In this document: positions 12,566-21,124 of the stretch, one piece after another
Layout: each line of letters starts with the position of its first letter
Position numbering within the stretch: the stretch's first letter is position 1
DNA from: Nocardioides halotolerans DSM 19273
Lineage (GTDB): Bacteria > Actinomycetota > Actinomycetes > Propionibacteriales > Nocardioidaceae
Direction of reading: 5' to 3'
Assembly (NCBI RefSeq): GCF_000422805.1
Contig: NZ_KE383922.1
Span: 328,484-392,483 of the forward strand
Length of the DNA: 64,000 nt
Made by a program: the position numbers and the translations under genes
Notes under the pieces: model-generated
What the model was told of the DNA's origin: nothing
Seen by the model: only the letters and a program-made list of their open reading frames with translations
The model's database searches: none

Positions 12566-12646
12566 CCGGATGGCCGGCCGCGCGCACGCGTGACGTGCGC
12601 TGCTGACCGGCGTTGAGACACCGGTCCCGCCATCCGAGACACCCAG

Positions 12647-12652
12647 TAGCGT
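12647..12652 (+). promoter_or_regulatory. Putative -10 element (TAGCGT) of metK
   Basis: TAGCGT matches TAnnnT. The predicted start near 12659 leaves a leader of about 30 nt containing AGGAG upstream of the metK GTG. The leader is too short for a SAM riboswitch, and none is visible. Confidence 0.45.
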
Positions 12653-12688
12653 GGACCAGCCCGCAGGAACGAACCAGGAGACAAGCTC

Positions 12689-13879
12689 GTGTCAGGACGT
12701 CTGTTCACCTCCGAGTCGGTGACCGAGGGTCACCCGGACAAGATCGCCGACCAGATCAGCGACTCCGTCCTCGACGAGATGCTGCGCCAGGACCCCCACA
12801 GCCGGGTCGCCGTCGAGACGCTGCTGACCACCGGCCTCGTCGTCGTCGCCGGCGAGGTCACCACCTCGGGCTACGTCGACGTGAAGAAGGTCGTCCGCGA
12901 CCGGATCCTCTCGATCGGCTACGACTCGTCCGAGAAGGGCTTCGACGGCGAGTCCTGCGGCGTCATGGTCGCGATCGGCGGCCAGTCCGGCGACATCGCG
13001 CAGGGTGTGGACACCGGGCACGAGTCCCGCACCGGCTCGGTCGACGCCATGGACAAGCAGGGCGCCGGCGACCAGGGCCTGATGTTCGGCTACGCCTGTG
13101 ACGACACCGACGTGCTGATGCCGCTGCCCATCGTGATGGCCCAGCGCCTGGCCGAGCGGCTCACCGAGGTGCGCAAGGACGGCACGCTGCCCTACCTGCG
13201 CCCCGACGGGAAGACCCAGGTCACCATCGAGTACGACGCCGACAACCGCCCGGTCCGCGTCGACACCGTGGTGCTCTCCTCCCAGCACTCCGAGGACACC
13301 GAGCTCGACACCCTCGAGGCCGACGTCAAGAAGCACGTCATCGACCCCGTCCTGGAGACCTTCGCGCTGCCCTCCGAGGGCTACCGGCTGCTGGTCAACC
13401 CGACCGGCCGGTTCGTCGTCGGCGGCCCGATGGGCGACGCCGGGCTGACGGGTCGCAAGATCATCGTCGACACCTACGGCGGCATGGCTCGCCACGGCGG
13501 CGGCGCCTTCTCCGGCAAGGACCCGTCGAAGGTCGACCGCTCCGCCGCCTACGCCATGCGCTGGGTCGCCAAGAACGTCGTCGCCGCCGGCCTCGCCCGT
13601 CGCTGCGAGGCGCAGGTCGCCTACGCGATCGGCAAGGCCCAGCCGGTGGGTGTCTTCATCGAGACCTTCGGCACCGGCACCGCGTCCGACGAGGCGATCC
13701 AGGCGGCCGTGCTCGAGGTCTTCGACCTGCGTCCCGCCGCGATCATCCAGGACCTCGACCTGCTGCGGCCGATCTACGCCCAGACCGCGGCCTACGGCCA
13801 CTTCGGCCGCGAGCTGCCCGACTTCACGTGGGAGCGCACCGACCGCGCCGAGGCACTGAAAGCAGCCGTGGCTGTCTGA
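12689..13879 (+). CDS. metK: S-adenosylmethionine synthetase
   Basis: Makes S-adenosylmethionine from methionine and ATP. Signatures are [16 protein letters not shown] (residues 11-26), the hexapeptide-type [12 protein letters not shown] near 125, and the P-loop-like [19 protein letters not shown] near 271. Length 396 aa is normal. GTG at 12689 follows AGGAGA. It probably has its own promoter, separate from coaBC. Two 163-bp direct repeats begin immediately after its stop. Confidence 0.97.
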   Translation: MSGRLFTSESVTEGHPDKIADQISDSVLDEMLRQDPHSRVAVETLLTTGLVVVAGEVTTSGYVDVKKVVRDRILSIGYDSSEKGFDGESCGVMVAIGGQSGDIAQGVDTGHESRTGSVDAMDKQGAGDQGLMFGYACDDTDVLMPLPIVMAQRLAERLTEVRKDGTLPYLRPDGKTQVTIEYDADNRPVRVDTVVLSSQHSEDTELDTLEADVKKHVIDPVLETFALPSEGYRLLVNPTGRFVVGGPMGDAGLTGRKIIVDTYGGMARHGGGAFSGKDPSKVDRSAAYAMRWVAKNVVAAGLARRCEAQVAYAIGKAQPVGVFIETFGTGTASDEAIQAAVLEVFDLRPAAIIQDLDLLRPIYAQTAAYGHFGRELPDFTWERTDRAEALKAAVAV

Positions 13880-13880
13880 T

Positions 13881-14206
13881 ACCCCCGCGAGTCTCGGCCC
13901 CCAATCCGCGGCGCCAGCTTCGCGGCGCCTGGCTCGCTGGCGCTCGCTGCGGCGCAGGCGCCACGGCCCGGAGGCCGATCGCGGGGCGCCGCGCTGCGCG
14001 CGGACAAACCGGGTCGCTTCGCTCCCACCGCTCCCATTGCTTTACCCCCGCGAGTCTCGGCCCCCAATCCGCGGCGCCAGCTTCGCGGCGCCTGGCTCGC
14101 TGCACCTCGCTTCGGCGCGGGCGCCGCGGCTCGGAGGCCGATCGCGGGGCGCCTCGCTGCGCTCGGGACAAACCGGGTCGCTGCGCTCCCACCGCTCCCA
14201 TTGCTT
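13881..14206. repeat. Tandem duplication of a 163-bp element (two copies)
   Basis: Copy 1 is 13881-14043 and copy 2 is 14044-14206. Both open with ACCCCCGCGAGTCTCGG and close with CCACCGCTCCCATTGCTT. Substitutions cluster in the central third, within short GC-rich hairpins. Subblocks include a GGCGCC/GGCGCC stem and variants of GTCGCTKCGCTCCC. I find no convincing coding sequence. It fills the 407-nt gap between metK and priA. Confidence 0.85.
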
Positions 14207-14286
14207 GCCCGTTTCTCTCAGAGGCGGGCTCGAGTCTGGGGCTCCGCACCAAAGTGTTGAGGGCGGCGACTGGTATCCATGTCGCC

Positions 14287-16329
14287 GTGCCCGGACCCAG
14301 CAACGCCGAAGATCGCCGGGGGCAGCAGGAGCTGCTCCCGGGGATCGTCCGCGCCCGGGTGCGGCCCACGCGGCGCACGGCGCCCGCACCCGAGCCCGTC
14401 GCCGAGGTCGACCCCGTGGCGCGGGTGCTGGTCGACGTACCCCTCGCGCACCTCGACCGGTCCTTCGACTACGCCGTCCCGGCGTCGATGTCGGAGGAGG
14501 CGCAGCCCGGGGCTCGCGTGAAGGTGCGGTTCGCGGGCCGTGACGTCGACGGGTTCGTGCTCGAGCGGGCGGCGGGCACCGACCACGACGGGTCACTGAC
14601 CCCGCTGCGGCGGGTGGTGAGCCCCGAGCGTGTGCTGTCACCCCAGGTCGCGGCCCTGGCCGCCGACCTCGCCGAGCGCTACGCCGGCACCCGGTCCGAC
14701 GTGCTGCGGCTCGCGCTGCCGGCCCGGCACGCCACGACGGAGAAGAAGGACTCGCCCGCAGCCGTCCCGCCGTCGGCCTACGACTCCGGCGCGGCCGAGG
14801 CGGCGTGGGCCGCCCATGGGCCGGCCCCGGCGTTCCTGCGCCACCTCGCCGAGGGTGAGTCGCCACGGGCCGTCTGGAGCGCCGCCCCCGGCGCCGAGTG
14901 GCCGGTCCTCGTCGCGCACGCCGTGGCCGCGGCGCTCGCGGGCGGCCGCGGCGCGCTCGTCGTCGTGCCCGACGGCAAGGACGTCGCACGGGTCGACGCG
15001 GCGCTGACCGCCGTGCTCGGCGCCGACCGGCACGTCGTGCTCACCGCCGACGCCGGCCCGGCCCGGCGCTACCGCGACTTCCTCGCGGTGTCTCGTGGTC
15101 GCCGCAGGGTGGTGGTCGGCACCCGCGCGGCGACGTTCGCGCCGGTGGCGGGTCTCGGGCTGGTCGTGATCTGGGACGACGGCGACGACCTGCACGCCGA
15201 GCCCCGGGCGCCGTACCCGCACGCCCGCGAGACGCTGCTGCTGCGGGCCGAGCGCGAGGGCGCGGCGGTCCTGGTGGGCGGGTTCGCGATGAGCGTCGAG
15301 GCCGAGCAGCTGGTGCGGTCGGGGTGGGCGCACCAGCTGGCGGCGTCGCGCGAGGAGCTGAGGGCCAGGGTCACGGTGTCGGTGGCCGGCGCCGACGAGC
15401 ACGCGCTGGCCCGCGACCCGCTCGCCCGCGCCACCCGGGTGCCGAGCGAGGTGCACCACGCCATCCGAGACGCGCTGGCGAGCGGGCCGGTGCTGGTGCA
15501 GACGCCGCGCGCGGGCTACGCCACGGCGCTCGCGTGCGAGCGCTGCCGCACGCCTGCGCGGTGCCGGGTCTGCTCGGGCCCGCTCGGACTCAGCGGAGCG
15601 ACGGCGCCCCCGACCTGCCGCTGGTGCGGCACTTCCCACGAGGCCTGGGCGTGCGCGGAGTGCGGCCACCGCGGCCTGCGCGCCCCGGTCGTGGGGGAGA
15701 CCCGCACGGCGGAGGAGCTCGGCCGGGCCTTCGCCGGCACCGTGGTGCGTACCTCGGGCGGCGACCGCGTCCTGGCGACGGTGGACGACGAGCCCGCGAT
15801 CGTGGTCGCCACGCCCGGCGCCGAGCCGGTCGCGCCTGGAGGCTACGCCGCTGTCGTGCTGCTCGACACCTGGCTGGTGCTCGGGCTGGCCCACCTGAGG
15901 GCGGCGGAGGAGGCCCTTCGCCGCTGGGCCAACGCGGTCGGGCTGGTGCGGCCCGGCGGCCGGGCCGTCGCGGTCGGCGACCCCGCCCACCCCGCGTTGC
16001 AGGCGCTGGTCCGCTGGGACCCGGCCGGCTTCGCGGCGCGGGAGGCGGCCGAGCGCCGTACCGCCCACCTCCCGCCGGCCTCCCGCCTCGCGACCATCAC
16101 CGGCGAGCCCGGTGCGGTCGACGACGCGCTCACCCTGCTGTCGCCGCCGGTGGGGTTCGAGCTGCTCGGGCCGGTGCCGTTCGGGTCCGACGGCGAGTCG
16201 CGCGCCGTCGTTCGTGTGCCCCGCAGTCACGGCCTCGACCTCTCCCACGCGCTCGGCGAGGTGCAGCGGGTCCGCTCGGCCCGCAAGCTCGACGCCGTCC
16301 GCATCCAGGTCGACCCGCCGACCCTCTGA
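14287..16329 (+). CDS. priA: Primosomal replication-restart protein PriA, helicase-degenerate actinobacterial form
   Basis: Replication-fork restart factor. The N-terminal 3'-DNA-binding region (ARVLVDVPLAHLDRSFDYAVPASM) starts near residue 42. Eight cysteines near 418-458 (CERC, CRVC, CRWC, CAEC) form the expected zinc sites. The helicase motifs are eroded: where Walker A GKT should lie the sequence reads AALAGGRGALVVVPDGKDVARV, and the DEEH box is DDGDD. Actinobacterial PriA proteins generally lack detectable helicase motifs, so this is probably a loader without unwinding activity. GTG at 14287 is chosen because upstream in-frame sequence is repeat DNA. Length is 680 aa. Confidence 0.9.
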   Translation: MPGPSNAEDRRGQQELLPGIVRARVRPTRRTAPAPEPVAEVDPVARVLVDVPLAHLDRSFDYAVPASMSEEAQPGARVKVRFAGRDVDGFVLERAAGTDHDGSLTPLRRVVSPERVLSPQVAALAADLAERYAGTRSDVLRLALPARHATTEKKDSPAAVPPSAYDSGAAEAAWAAHGPAPAFLRHLAEGESPRAVWSAAPGAEWPVLVAHAVAAALAGGRGALVVVPDGKDVARVDAALTAVLGADRHVVLTADAGPARRYRDFLAVSRGRRRVVVGTRAATFAPVAGLGLVVIWDDGDDLHAEPRAPYPHARETLLLRAEREGAAVLVGGFAMSVEAEQLVRSGWAHQLAASREELRARVTVSVAGADEHALARDPLARATRVPSEVHHAIRDALASGPVLVQTPRAGYATALACERCRTPARCRVCSGPLGLSGATAPPTCRWCGTSHEAWACAECGHRGLRAPVVGETRTAEELGRAFAGTVVRTSGGDRVLATVDDEPAIVVATPGAEPVAPGGYAAVVLLDTWLVLGLAHLRAAEEALRRWANAVGLVRPGGRAVAVGDPAHPALQALVRWDPAGFAAREAAERRTAHLPPASRLATITGEPGAVDDALTLLSPPVGFELLGPVPFGSDGESRAVVRVPRSHGLDLSHALGEVQRVRSARKLDAVRIQVDPPTL

Positions 16330-16354
16330 GACCCTGCTGCGTTGCGCCCGTGCG

Positions 16355-16600
16355 GCGGTGAGCCAGCAACCCGGCTTGGCCGGTTCGGGGTGTCGGGAGG
16401 TTGGGTGCTGACCGCTGGGCTGGGTTGCGCTGGGTTGCGCCGGGGTGGCGGTGTGTCAGCAACCTGGCGGGGCCGGTTCGGGGTGTCGGGGGGTTGAATG
16501 CTGACCGCTGGGCTGGGCGGTGCCCGGGGTGGCGGTGAGTCAGCAACCCGACGTGGCCGGTAGGGCCATCGACAGGTTGCGTGCTGACCGCCGCCCCGCC
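16355..16600. repeat. Array of three ~84-93-bp palindromic units (same family as 52190-52507)
   Basis: Units begin at 16355, 16448 and 16532. Each opens with GCGGTGAGYCAGCAACC or GCGGTGTGTCAGCAACC and closes with GGTTGnnTGCTGACCGC or a close variant, so each folds into a long hairpin. The first unit is longer because TGGGTTGCGC is duplicated. The array occupies most of the 413-nt gap between priA and def. The remaining 16601-16729 shows nothing recognisable. Confidence 0.8.
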
Positions 16601-16729
16601 CGCCCGACCGCCGCAGGGCACGCAGGGCCTAGCCGAACGGGCGCGCCCGAGACGTTCGCGGACCCGCGCCCGGCGTACGCCGCGGCTGAGACGTCCTGGA
16701 CCATCCCGAGGCGGTGAGGGCGGGCTACC

Positions 16730-16735
16730 TAGACT
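16730..16735 (+). promoter_or_regulatory. Leaderless promoter -10 (TAGACT) of def
   Basis: TAGACT ends seven bases before the GTG at 16743, which puts the transcription start on or next to the start codon. No ribosome-binding site precedes the GTG. Confidence 0.65.
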
Positions 16736-16742
16736 GGCTCGA

Positions 16743-17285
16743 GTGATCCAGCCCATCCGCCTGTTCGGCGACCCGGTGCTGCGCCAGCGCGCGGTCGAGG
16801 TGGTCGACTTCGACAAGGAGCTGCGCAAGCTCGTCGAGGACCTCACCGACACGATGCTCGAGGCGCCCGGCGCGGGGCTCGCGGCGCCGCAGCTCGGCGT
16901 GGGGCTCCGGGTGTTCACCTGGAACGTCGACGACGAGGTCGGCCACCTGGTGAACCCCGTGCTCGACCTGTCGGAGGAGCAGCAGCTCGGCCCCGAGGGC
17001 TGCCTGTCGATCCCCGGCCTCACCTTCGACTGCCGGCGCGCGCTGTCGGTGGTGGCGAAGGGCTTCGACATGCACGGCGAGCCGGTCACGGTCCACGGCT
17101 CCGAGCTGCTGGCCCGCGCGATCCAGCACGAGACCGACCACCTCGACGGCGTGCTGTTCATCGACCGGCTCGACGACGAGCTCCGCAAGGAGGCCAAGAG
17201 GGCCATCCGCGAGGCGGAGTGGTTCGGGCTCGAGGCCCCGAGGGTCAAGGTCTCGCCGCACCCGACCGGCAGGCTCGGGTTCTGA
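16743..17285 (+). CDS. def: Peptide deformylase
   Basis: Removes the formyl group from nascent N-terminal methionine. All three motifs are present: GAGLAAPQ (near residue 41), EGCLSIP (near 84, zinc Cys) and HETDH in [10 protein letters not shown] (near 126, zinc His plus catalytic Glu). Length is 180 aa. The start GTG is fixed by the leaderless promoter TAGACT at 16730. It precedes fmt, which adds the formyl group, so the two opposing formyl-cycle steps are neighbours. Confidence 0.95.
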   Translation: MIQPIRLFGDPVLRQRAVEVVDFDKELRKLVEDLTDTMLEAPGAGLAAPQLGVGLRVFTWNVDDEVGHLVNPVLDLSEEQQLGPEGCLSIPGLTFDCRRALSVVAKGFDMHGEPVTVHGSELLARAIQHETDHLDGVLFIDRLDDELRKEAKRAIREAEWFGLEAPRVKVSPHPTGRLGF

Positions 17286-17307
17286 TGCGCCGGGCACGGC
17301 AGCATCC

Positions 17308-18255
17308 GTGAGGCTGGTCTTCGCCGGTACGCCGGAGGTCGCGCTGCCGAGCCTGCGCGCGGTCGCCGACTCCCGCCACGAGCTCGTGGGGGTCATGACG
17401 CGCCCCGACGCGCCGTCCGGGCGCGGGCGCCGGCTCACGCCGAGCCCGGTGGCAGTGGTGGCCGAGGAGCTCGGCGTGCCCGTGCTCAAGCCCGCGCACC
17501 CGCGCGACCCGGACTTCCAGTCGGCCCTGCGCGAGCTCGGGCCGGACTGCTGCCCGGTGGTCGCCTACGGCGCGCTGCTGCCCCAGAGCGCGCTCGACAT
17601 CCCGGAGCACGGCTGGGTCAACCTGCACTTCTCGTGCCTCCCCGCCTGGCGCGGCGCGGCTCCGGTCCAGCACGCCATCTGGGCCGGCGACGAGGTGACC
17701 GGCGCGACGACGTTCCGGATCGTCAAGGAGATGGACGCCGGGCCGACGTTCGGGGTGATGACCGAGCGGGTGCGCGACACCGACACCGCGGGCGACCTGC
17801 TGGCCCGGCTCGCGGAGGGCGGTGCCGGGCTGCTCGTCGCCACGCTCGACGGCATCGAGGACGGCAGCCTGGAGGCCCGGCCCCAGCCGGGCGAGGGCAC
17901 GAGCTACGCGCCCAAGATCACCGTCGACGACGCCCGCGTCGACTGGGAGGACCCGGCGCTCGGCGTCGACCGGCGGATCCGCGCCTGCACCCCCGCGCCC
18001 GGCGCCTGGACGACGAACGCCGGCACCAGGGTCAAGCTCGGCCCGGTCGCGCACACCGAGGAGCGGCTGCCGCCCGGCGAGCTCAGGGTAGGAAAGAACG
18101 ACGTGCTGGTCGGCACGGGCACGACCGCCGTACGCCTGGGCGAGGTCAAGGCGTTCGGGTCGCGCCAGATGCCCGCAGCCGACTGGGCGCGCGGGCTGCG
18201 CGAGGCGGGCAGCCGGCGCTTCGGTCCCGACGAGCCCACAGCCGGGAACGAGTAG
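17308..18255 (+). CDS. fmt: Methionyl-tRNA formyltransferase
   Basis: Formylates initiator Met-tRNA using 10-formyl-tetrahydrofolate. The N-terminal [14 protein letters not shown] opens the formyltransferase fold, and the catalytic signature [16 protein letters not shown] lies near residues 109-124 (usually SLLPxxRGAAP). The C-terminal tRNA-binding domain follows from about 205. Length is 315 aa, GTG start 22 nt after def. The last codons overlap the promoter of the following gene. Confidence 0.95.
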   Translation: MRLVFAGTPEVALPSLRAVADSRHELVGVMTRPDAPSGRGRRLTPSPVAVVAEELGVPVLKPAHPRDPDFQSALRELGPDCCPVVAYGALLPQSALDIPEHGWVNLHFSCLPAWRGAAPVQHAIWAGDEVTGATTFRIVKEMDAGPTFGVMTERVRDTDTAGDLLARLAEGGAGLLVATLDGIEDGSLEARPQPGEGTSYAPKITVDDARVDWEDPALGVDRRIRACTPAPGAWTTNAGTRVKLGPVAHTEERLPPGELRVGKNDVLVGTGTTAVRLGEVKAFGSRQMPAADWARGLREAGSRRFGPDEPTAGNE

Positions 18256-18258
18256 CGT
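18253..18258 (+). promoter_or_regulatory. Leaderless promoter -10 (TAGCGT) of the YjbR-like gene
   Basis: TAGCGT covers the fmt stop codon and ends seven bases before GTG 18266. It argues for 18266 over the in-frame GTG at 18257, which overlaps the -10 itself. Confidence 0.6.
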
Positions 18259-18265
18259 GGCGGCC

Positions 18266-18682
18266 GTGACGGATGCTCCCCCCAGGGGCGCGACGCCCGA
18301 CGACGTCGACGCCATCTGCCTCGGCCTGCCCGAGGTCCAGCTCGGCACGTCGTGGGGCGACAACCCGACCTACAAGGTGCGCGGCAAGGGCTTCGTCATG
18401 CACCGCCCACCGGGTCGCACGGCGATCGACCCCGAGACCGGGGAGCCGTACGACGACCTGCTCGTCATCCAGGTGCCCGGCGAGGCAGAGAAGCGCGCCC
18501 TGGTCGAGGACGACCGGCTGCCGTTCTTCACCATCGACCACTTCAAGGGCTACCACGCCGTGCTGGTCCAGCAGAGCCGCCTCGGTGAGATCGACCGCGA
18601 CGAGCTCGCCGAGATCCTCACCGACGCCTGGCTCACCAAGGCGCCGAAATCCTTGGCCAAGGCGCTCCTCGCCCATGGGTGA
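18266..18682 (+). CDS. MmcQ/YjbR-like family protein
   Basis: A 138-aa cytosolic protein of the YjbR/CyaY-like alpha-beta fold. Visible family traits are the N-terminal DVDAICLGLPEVQLGTSWGDNPTYKVRGKGFVMHR and the tail DRDELAEILTDAWLTKAPKSLAKALL. The fold is linked to DNA-binding or metal-chaperone roles in some members, but no biochemical role is established that I could assign here. It overlaps rsmB by 8 nt. Confidence 0.75.
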   Translation: MTDAPPRGATPDDVDAICLGLPEVQLGTSWGDNPTYKVRGKGFVMHRPPGRTAIDPETGEPYDDLLVIQVPGEAEKRALVEDDRLPFFTIDHFKGYHAVLVQQSRLGEIDRDELAEILTDAWLTKAPKSLAKALLAHG

Positions 18683-20090
18683 GCCCCGGCCTCGGGCTCA
18701 GCACCGGGAGGCGCCAACCGGCGTGCCCGGCGGGCGCAAGATCGTCCTCGACCCGGCGCGCGCGGCCGCCCTCGACGTGCTCAAGGGCGTCCGGGTCGAC
18801 CGCGCCTACACCAACCTGCTGCTCCCCGCCGTGCTCCGGCACTACCAGCTCGAGGGCCGCGACGCGGCGTTCGCCACCGAGCTGGCGTCGGGCACCATCC
18901 GGCGCCGGGGCACCTACGACGCGATCCTGGCGGCGTGCATCGACCGGCCGCTGTCGAAGGTCGAGTCGAAGGTGCTCGACGCGCTGCGCATCGGCACCCA
19001 CCAGCTCATCTCGATGCGGGTGCCCGACCACGCGGCGATCAGCACCACCGTCGACCTGGTCAGGGCGCGGGTCAACACCGGCGCCGGCAACTTCGCCAAC
19101 GCCGTCCTTCGCTCGGTCAGCGAGCGCGACTTCGACGAGTGGGTCGACAAGATCACCCCCGACGAGCGCGCCTCCCCGACGCGGTACGCCGCCCTCGCGT
19201 TCAGCCACCCGGAGTGGGTGGTCGACGAGCTCCGCGAGGCGGTCGGCCAGGACGAGCTGCACGCGCTGCTCGACGCCGACAACGACAACCCGCGGGTCAC
19301 GATGGTCGCTCGGCCCGGCCGCTCCACCCGCGACGAGCTGCCGGGGGAGCCGACCGCCTTCTCGCCGTACGGCGTCGTGCTGGAGGGCGGCGACCCGCGG
19401 TCGGTGCCGGCGGTGGCCGAGGGCCGCGCGGGCGTGCAGGACGAGGGCTCGCAGCTGGTCGCCCTGGCGCTGGCCGAGGCGCCGCTCGAGGGGCCCGACG
19501 AGCTGTGGCTCGACCTGTGCGCCGGCCCCGGCGGCAAGGCGGGGCTGCTGGCGGCGCTGGCCGCGGAGCGCGGCGCGCGGCTGGTCGCGAGCGAGCGGCA
19601 GCCGGTGCGCGGGGGGCTCGTCCGCCGCACGCTCACCGAAGACGGCGACTACGTGCCGGGCGTGGCGGGAGTCGTCGCGGCCGACGGCACGCTCGCGCCG
19701 TACCGCGCCGCGGTCTTCGACCGGGTGCTGGTCGACGCGCCGTGCACCGGCCTGGGCGCCCTGCGCCGGCGGCCCGAGGCGCGCTGGCGCCGCAAGCCCG
19801 ACGACCTGTTCGCGCTCGTGATGCTGCAGCGCCAGCTGCTCCGCGCGGCGCTCGACCTCGTGCGGCCCGGCGGCGTGGTGCTCTACGCGACCTGCTCGCC
19901 GGTGATCTCGGAGACCTCGAGCGTGGTCACGTCGGTGCGCGGCGCCCGCACCGACGCCGAGCTCCTCGACCTCGGCCCCCAGCTCGCCGACGTGCCTCGC
20001 TCGGCCGGGCCCGTGCCCGGCACGGTGCAGCTGTGGCCGCACCGGCACGGCACCGACGCGATGTTCATGGCGCTGTTCCGCCGGTCCTGA
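18675..20090 (+). CDS. rsmB: 16S rRNA (cytosine-967-C5)-methyltransferase RsmB family
   Basis: SAM-dependent RNA m5C methyltransferase. The N-terminal NusB-like domain spans roughly residues 20-165. The Rossmann part has LCAGPGGKAGLLAAL near 278. The two catalytic cysteine motifs are DAPCTGLGALRRRPEARWR near 355 and YATCSP near 405. Length 471 aa matches RsmB/Sun proteins. Start ATG 18675 lies inside the end of the preceding gene, so translation is probably coupled. Confidence 0.92.
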   Translation: MGEPRPRAQHREAPTGVPGGRKIVLDPARAAALDVLKGVRVDRAYTNLLLPAVLRHYQLEGRDAAFATELASGTIRRRGTYDAILAACIDRPLSKVESKVLDALRIGTHQLISMRVPDHAAISTTVDLVRARVNTGAGNFANAVLRSVSERDFDEWVDKITPDERASPTRYAALAFSHPEWVVDELREAVGQDELHALLDADNDNPRVTMVARPGRSTRDELPGEPTAFSPYGVVLEGGDPRSVPAVAEGRAGVQDEGSQLVALALAEAPLEGPDELWLDLCAGPGGKAGLLAALAAERGARLVASERQPVRGGLVRRTLTEDGDYVPGVAGVVAADGTLAPYRAAVFDRVLVDAPCTGLGALRRRPEARWRRKPDDLFALVMLQRQLLRAALDLVRPGGVVLYATCSPVISETSSVVTSVRGARTDAELLDLGPQLADVPRSAGPVPGTVQLWPHRHGTDAMFMALFRRS

Positions 20091-20103
20091 CACCCGCGGC
20101 GGC

Positions 20104-20109
20104 TACCGT
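20104..20109 (+). promoter_or_regulatory. Leaderless promoter -10 (TACCGT)
   Basis: TACCGT ends six bases before ATG 20116 of the LigD-like polymerase gene. No Shine-Dalgarno sequence is present. Confidence 0.6.
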
Positions 20110-20115
20110 CGGCGC

Positions 20116-21090
20116 ATGGCCTCCTCGAAGTCGCCCGCCGTCGAGATCGAGGTCGACAACCGGGTGGTGCGGGTGAGCAACCCCGAGCGGGTCTACTTCC
20201 CGGAGAGCGGCGCGACCAAGCTCGACCTGGTCGAGTACTACCTCGCGGTCGGCCCGGGCATCGTCAACGCGCTGCGCGAGCGGCCGTGCATGCTGCACCG
20301 CTTCCCCAAGGGGCTGGCGGAGAAGAAGGTCCACCAGAAGCGGCTCCCGGCCGGCGCACCCGACTGGGTCGAGACCGTGCAGCTCTACTTCCCGCGCTGG
20401 GGCCGCACCGCCGACGAGCTGTGCGTGACCGAGCTCGGCTCGGTGATCTGGGCGGTGCAGATGTCGACGGTGGAGTTCCACCCGTGGAACAGCCGCCGCG
20501 CCGACACCGAGAAGCCCGACGAGTGGCGCATCGACCTCGACCCCGGCGACGACTGCGACTACGCGACGGTCCAGCGCGTCGCCCACGTCGTCCACGAGGT
20601 GCTCGACGAGCTGGGCGCGGTCGGCTTCCCGAAGACCTCGGGCGGGAAGGGGATGCACGTCTACGTGCGGATCCACCCCGACCACGGCTTCAAGGACGTA
20701 CGCCGCGGCGCGCTCGCCTTCGCCCGCGAGGTCGAGCGCCGTGCGCCGTCCGACGTGACCACGACGTGGTGGCGCAAGGACCGCGACCCGCGCAAGCTCT
20801 TCGTCGACTACAACCAGAACGCGCGCGACCACACGATCGCGGCGGCGTACTCCGTCCGTGGACTGCCCGACGCCCGGGTCTCCACGCCCATCGAGTGGTC
20901 GGAGGTCGACGACGCCGACCCCCACGACTTCACGATGTTCACCGTCCCGGCCCGGTTCGCCGAGAAGGGCGACCTCCACGAGGCCATCGACGCGCACGCC
21001 TTCGACCTCCGCCCGCTGCTCGAGTGGGCCGAGCGCGACGAGGCCGAGGGCAAGGAGACGCCCGAGGAGCCCGACCCCGGTGGAGGTTGA
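20116..21090 (+). CDS. Stand-alone LigD-type DNA repair polymerase (archaeo-eukaryotic primase domain)
   Basis: Homolog of the polymerase domain of the end-joining ligase LigD, without ligase or phosphoesterase domains. Motif I is RIDLDPGDDCDY near residues 138-149 (metal-binding Asp pair), motif II is SGGKGMHVYVRIHPD near 175, and LFVDYNQNARDHTIAAAYS near 230 is the typical motif III region. At 324 aa it is about the size of the isolated domain. No Ku or LigD ligase gene lies nearby, so its partner must be elsewhere if it acts in end joining. A role in gap filling or ribonucleotide insertion is inferred from the family. Transcription appears leaderless. Confidence 0.9.
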   Translation: MASSKSPAVEIEVDNRVVRVSNPERVYFPESGATKLDLVEYYLAVGPGIVNALRERPCMLHRFPKGLAEKKVHQKRLPAGAPDWVETVQLYFPRWGRTADELCVTELGSVIWAVQMSTVEFHPWNSRRADTEKPDEWRIDLDPGDDCDYATVQRVAHVVHEVLDELGAVGFPKTSGGKGMHVYVRIHPDHGFKDVRRGALAFAREVERRAPSDVTTTWWRKDRDPRKLFVDYNQNARDHTIAAAYSVRGLPDARVSTPIEWSEVDDADPHDFTMFTVPARFAEKGDLHEAIDAHAFDLRPLLEWAERDEAEGKETPEEPDPGGG

Positions 21091-21124
21091 CCCGGCGCGA
21101 AGTTCGCGCCGGGTCGACGGCTCA
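21085..21124. terminator. 40-nt palindromic element at convergent junction (copy 1)
   Basis: Arms GACCCGGCGCGAA and TTCGCGCCGGGTC flank a single central base. The same 40 nt recur at 50214-50253 with two differences. It lies between converging genes, and its two ends contain the stop codons of both: TGA 21088-21090 (+) and TGA 21122-21124 (-). It probably acts as a bidirectional terminator, although there is no T tract. Confidence 0.75.

Noticed and set aside
12566..12688. SAM riboswitch upstream of metK
   Set aside because: Only about 30 nt lie between the predicted start of transcription and the GTG, and none of the SAM-I/II/IV core motifs is visible.
14037..14543. Coding ORF through the second 163-bp repeat into priA
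   Set aside because: The frame follows repeat DNA and then the wrong frame of priA; there is no ribosome site or family match.
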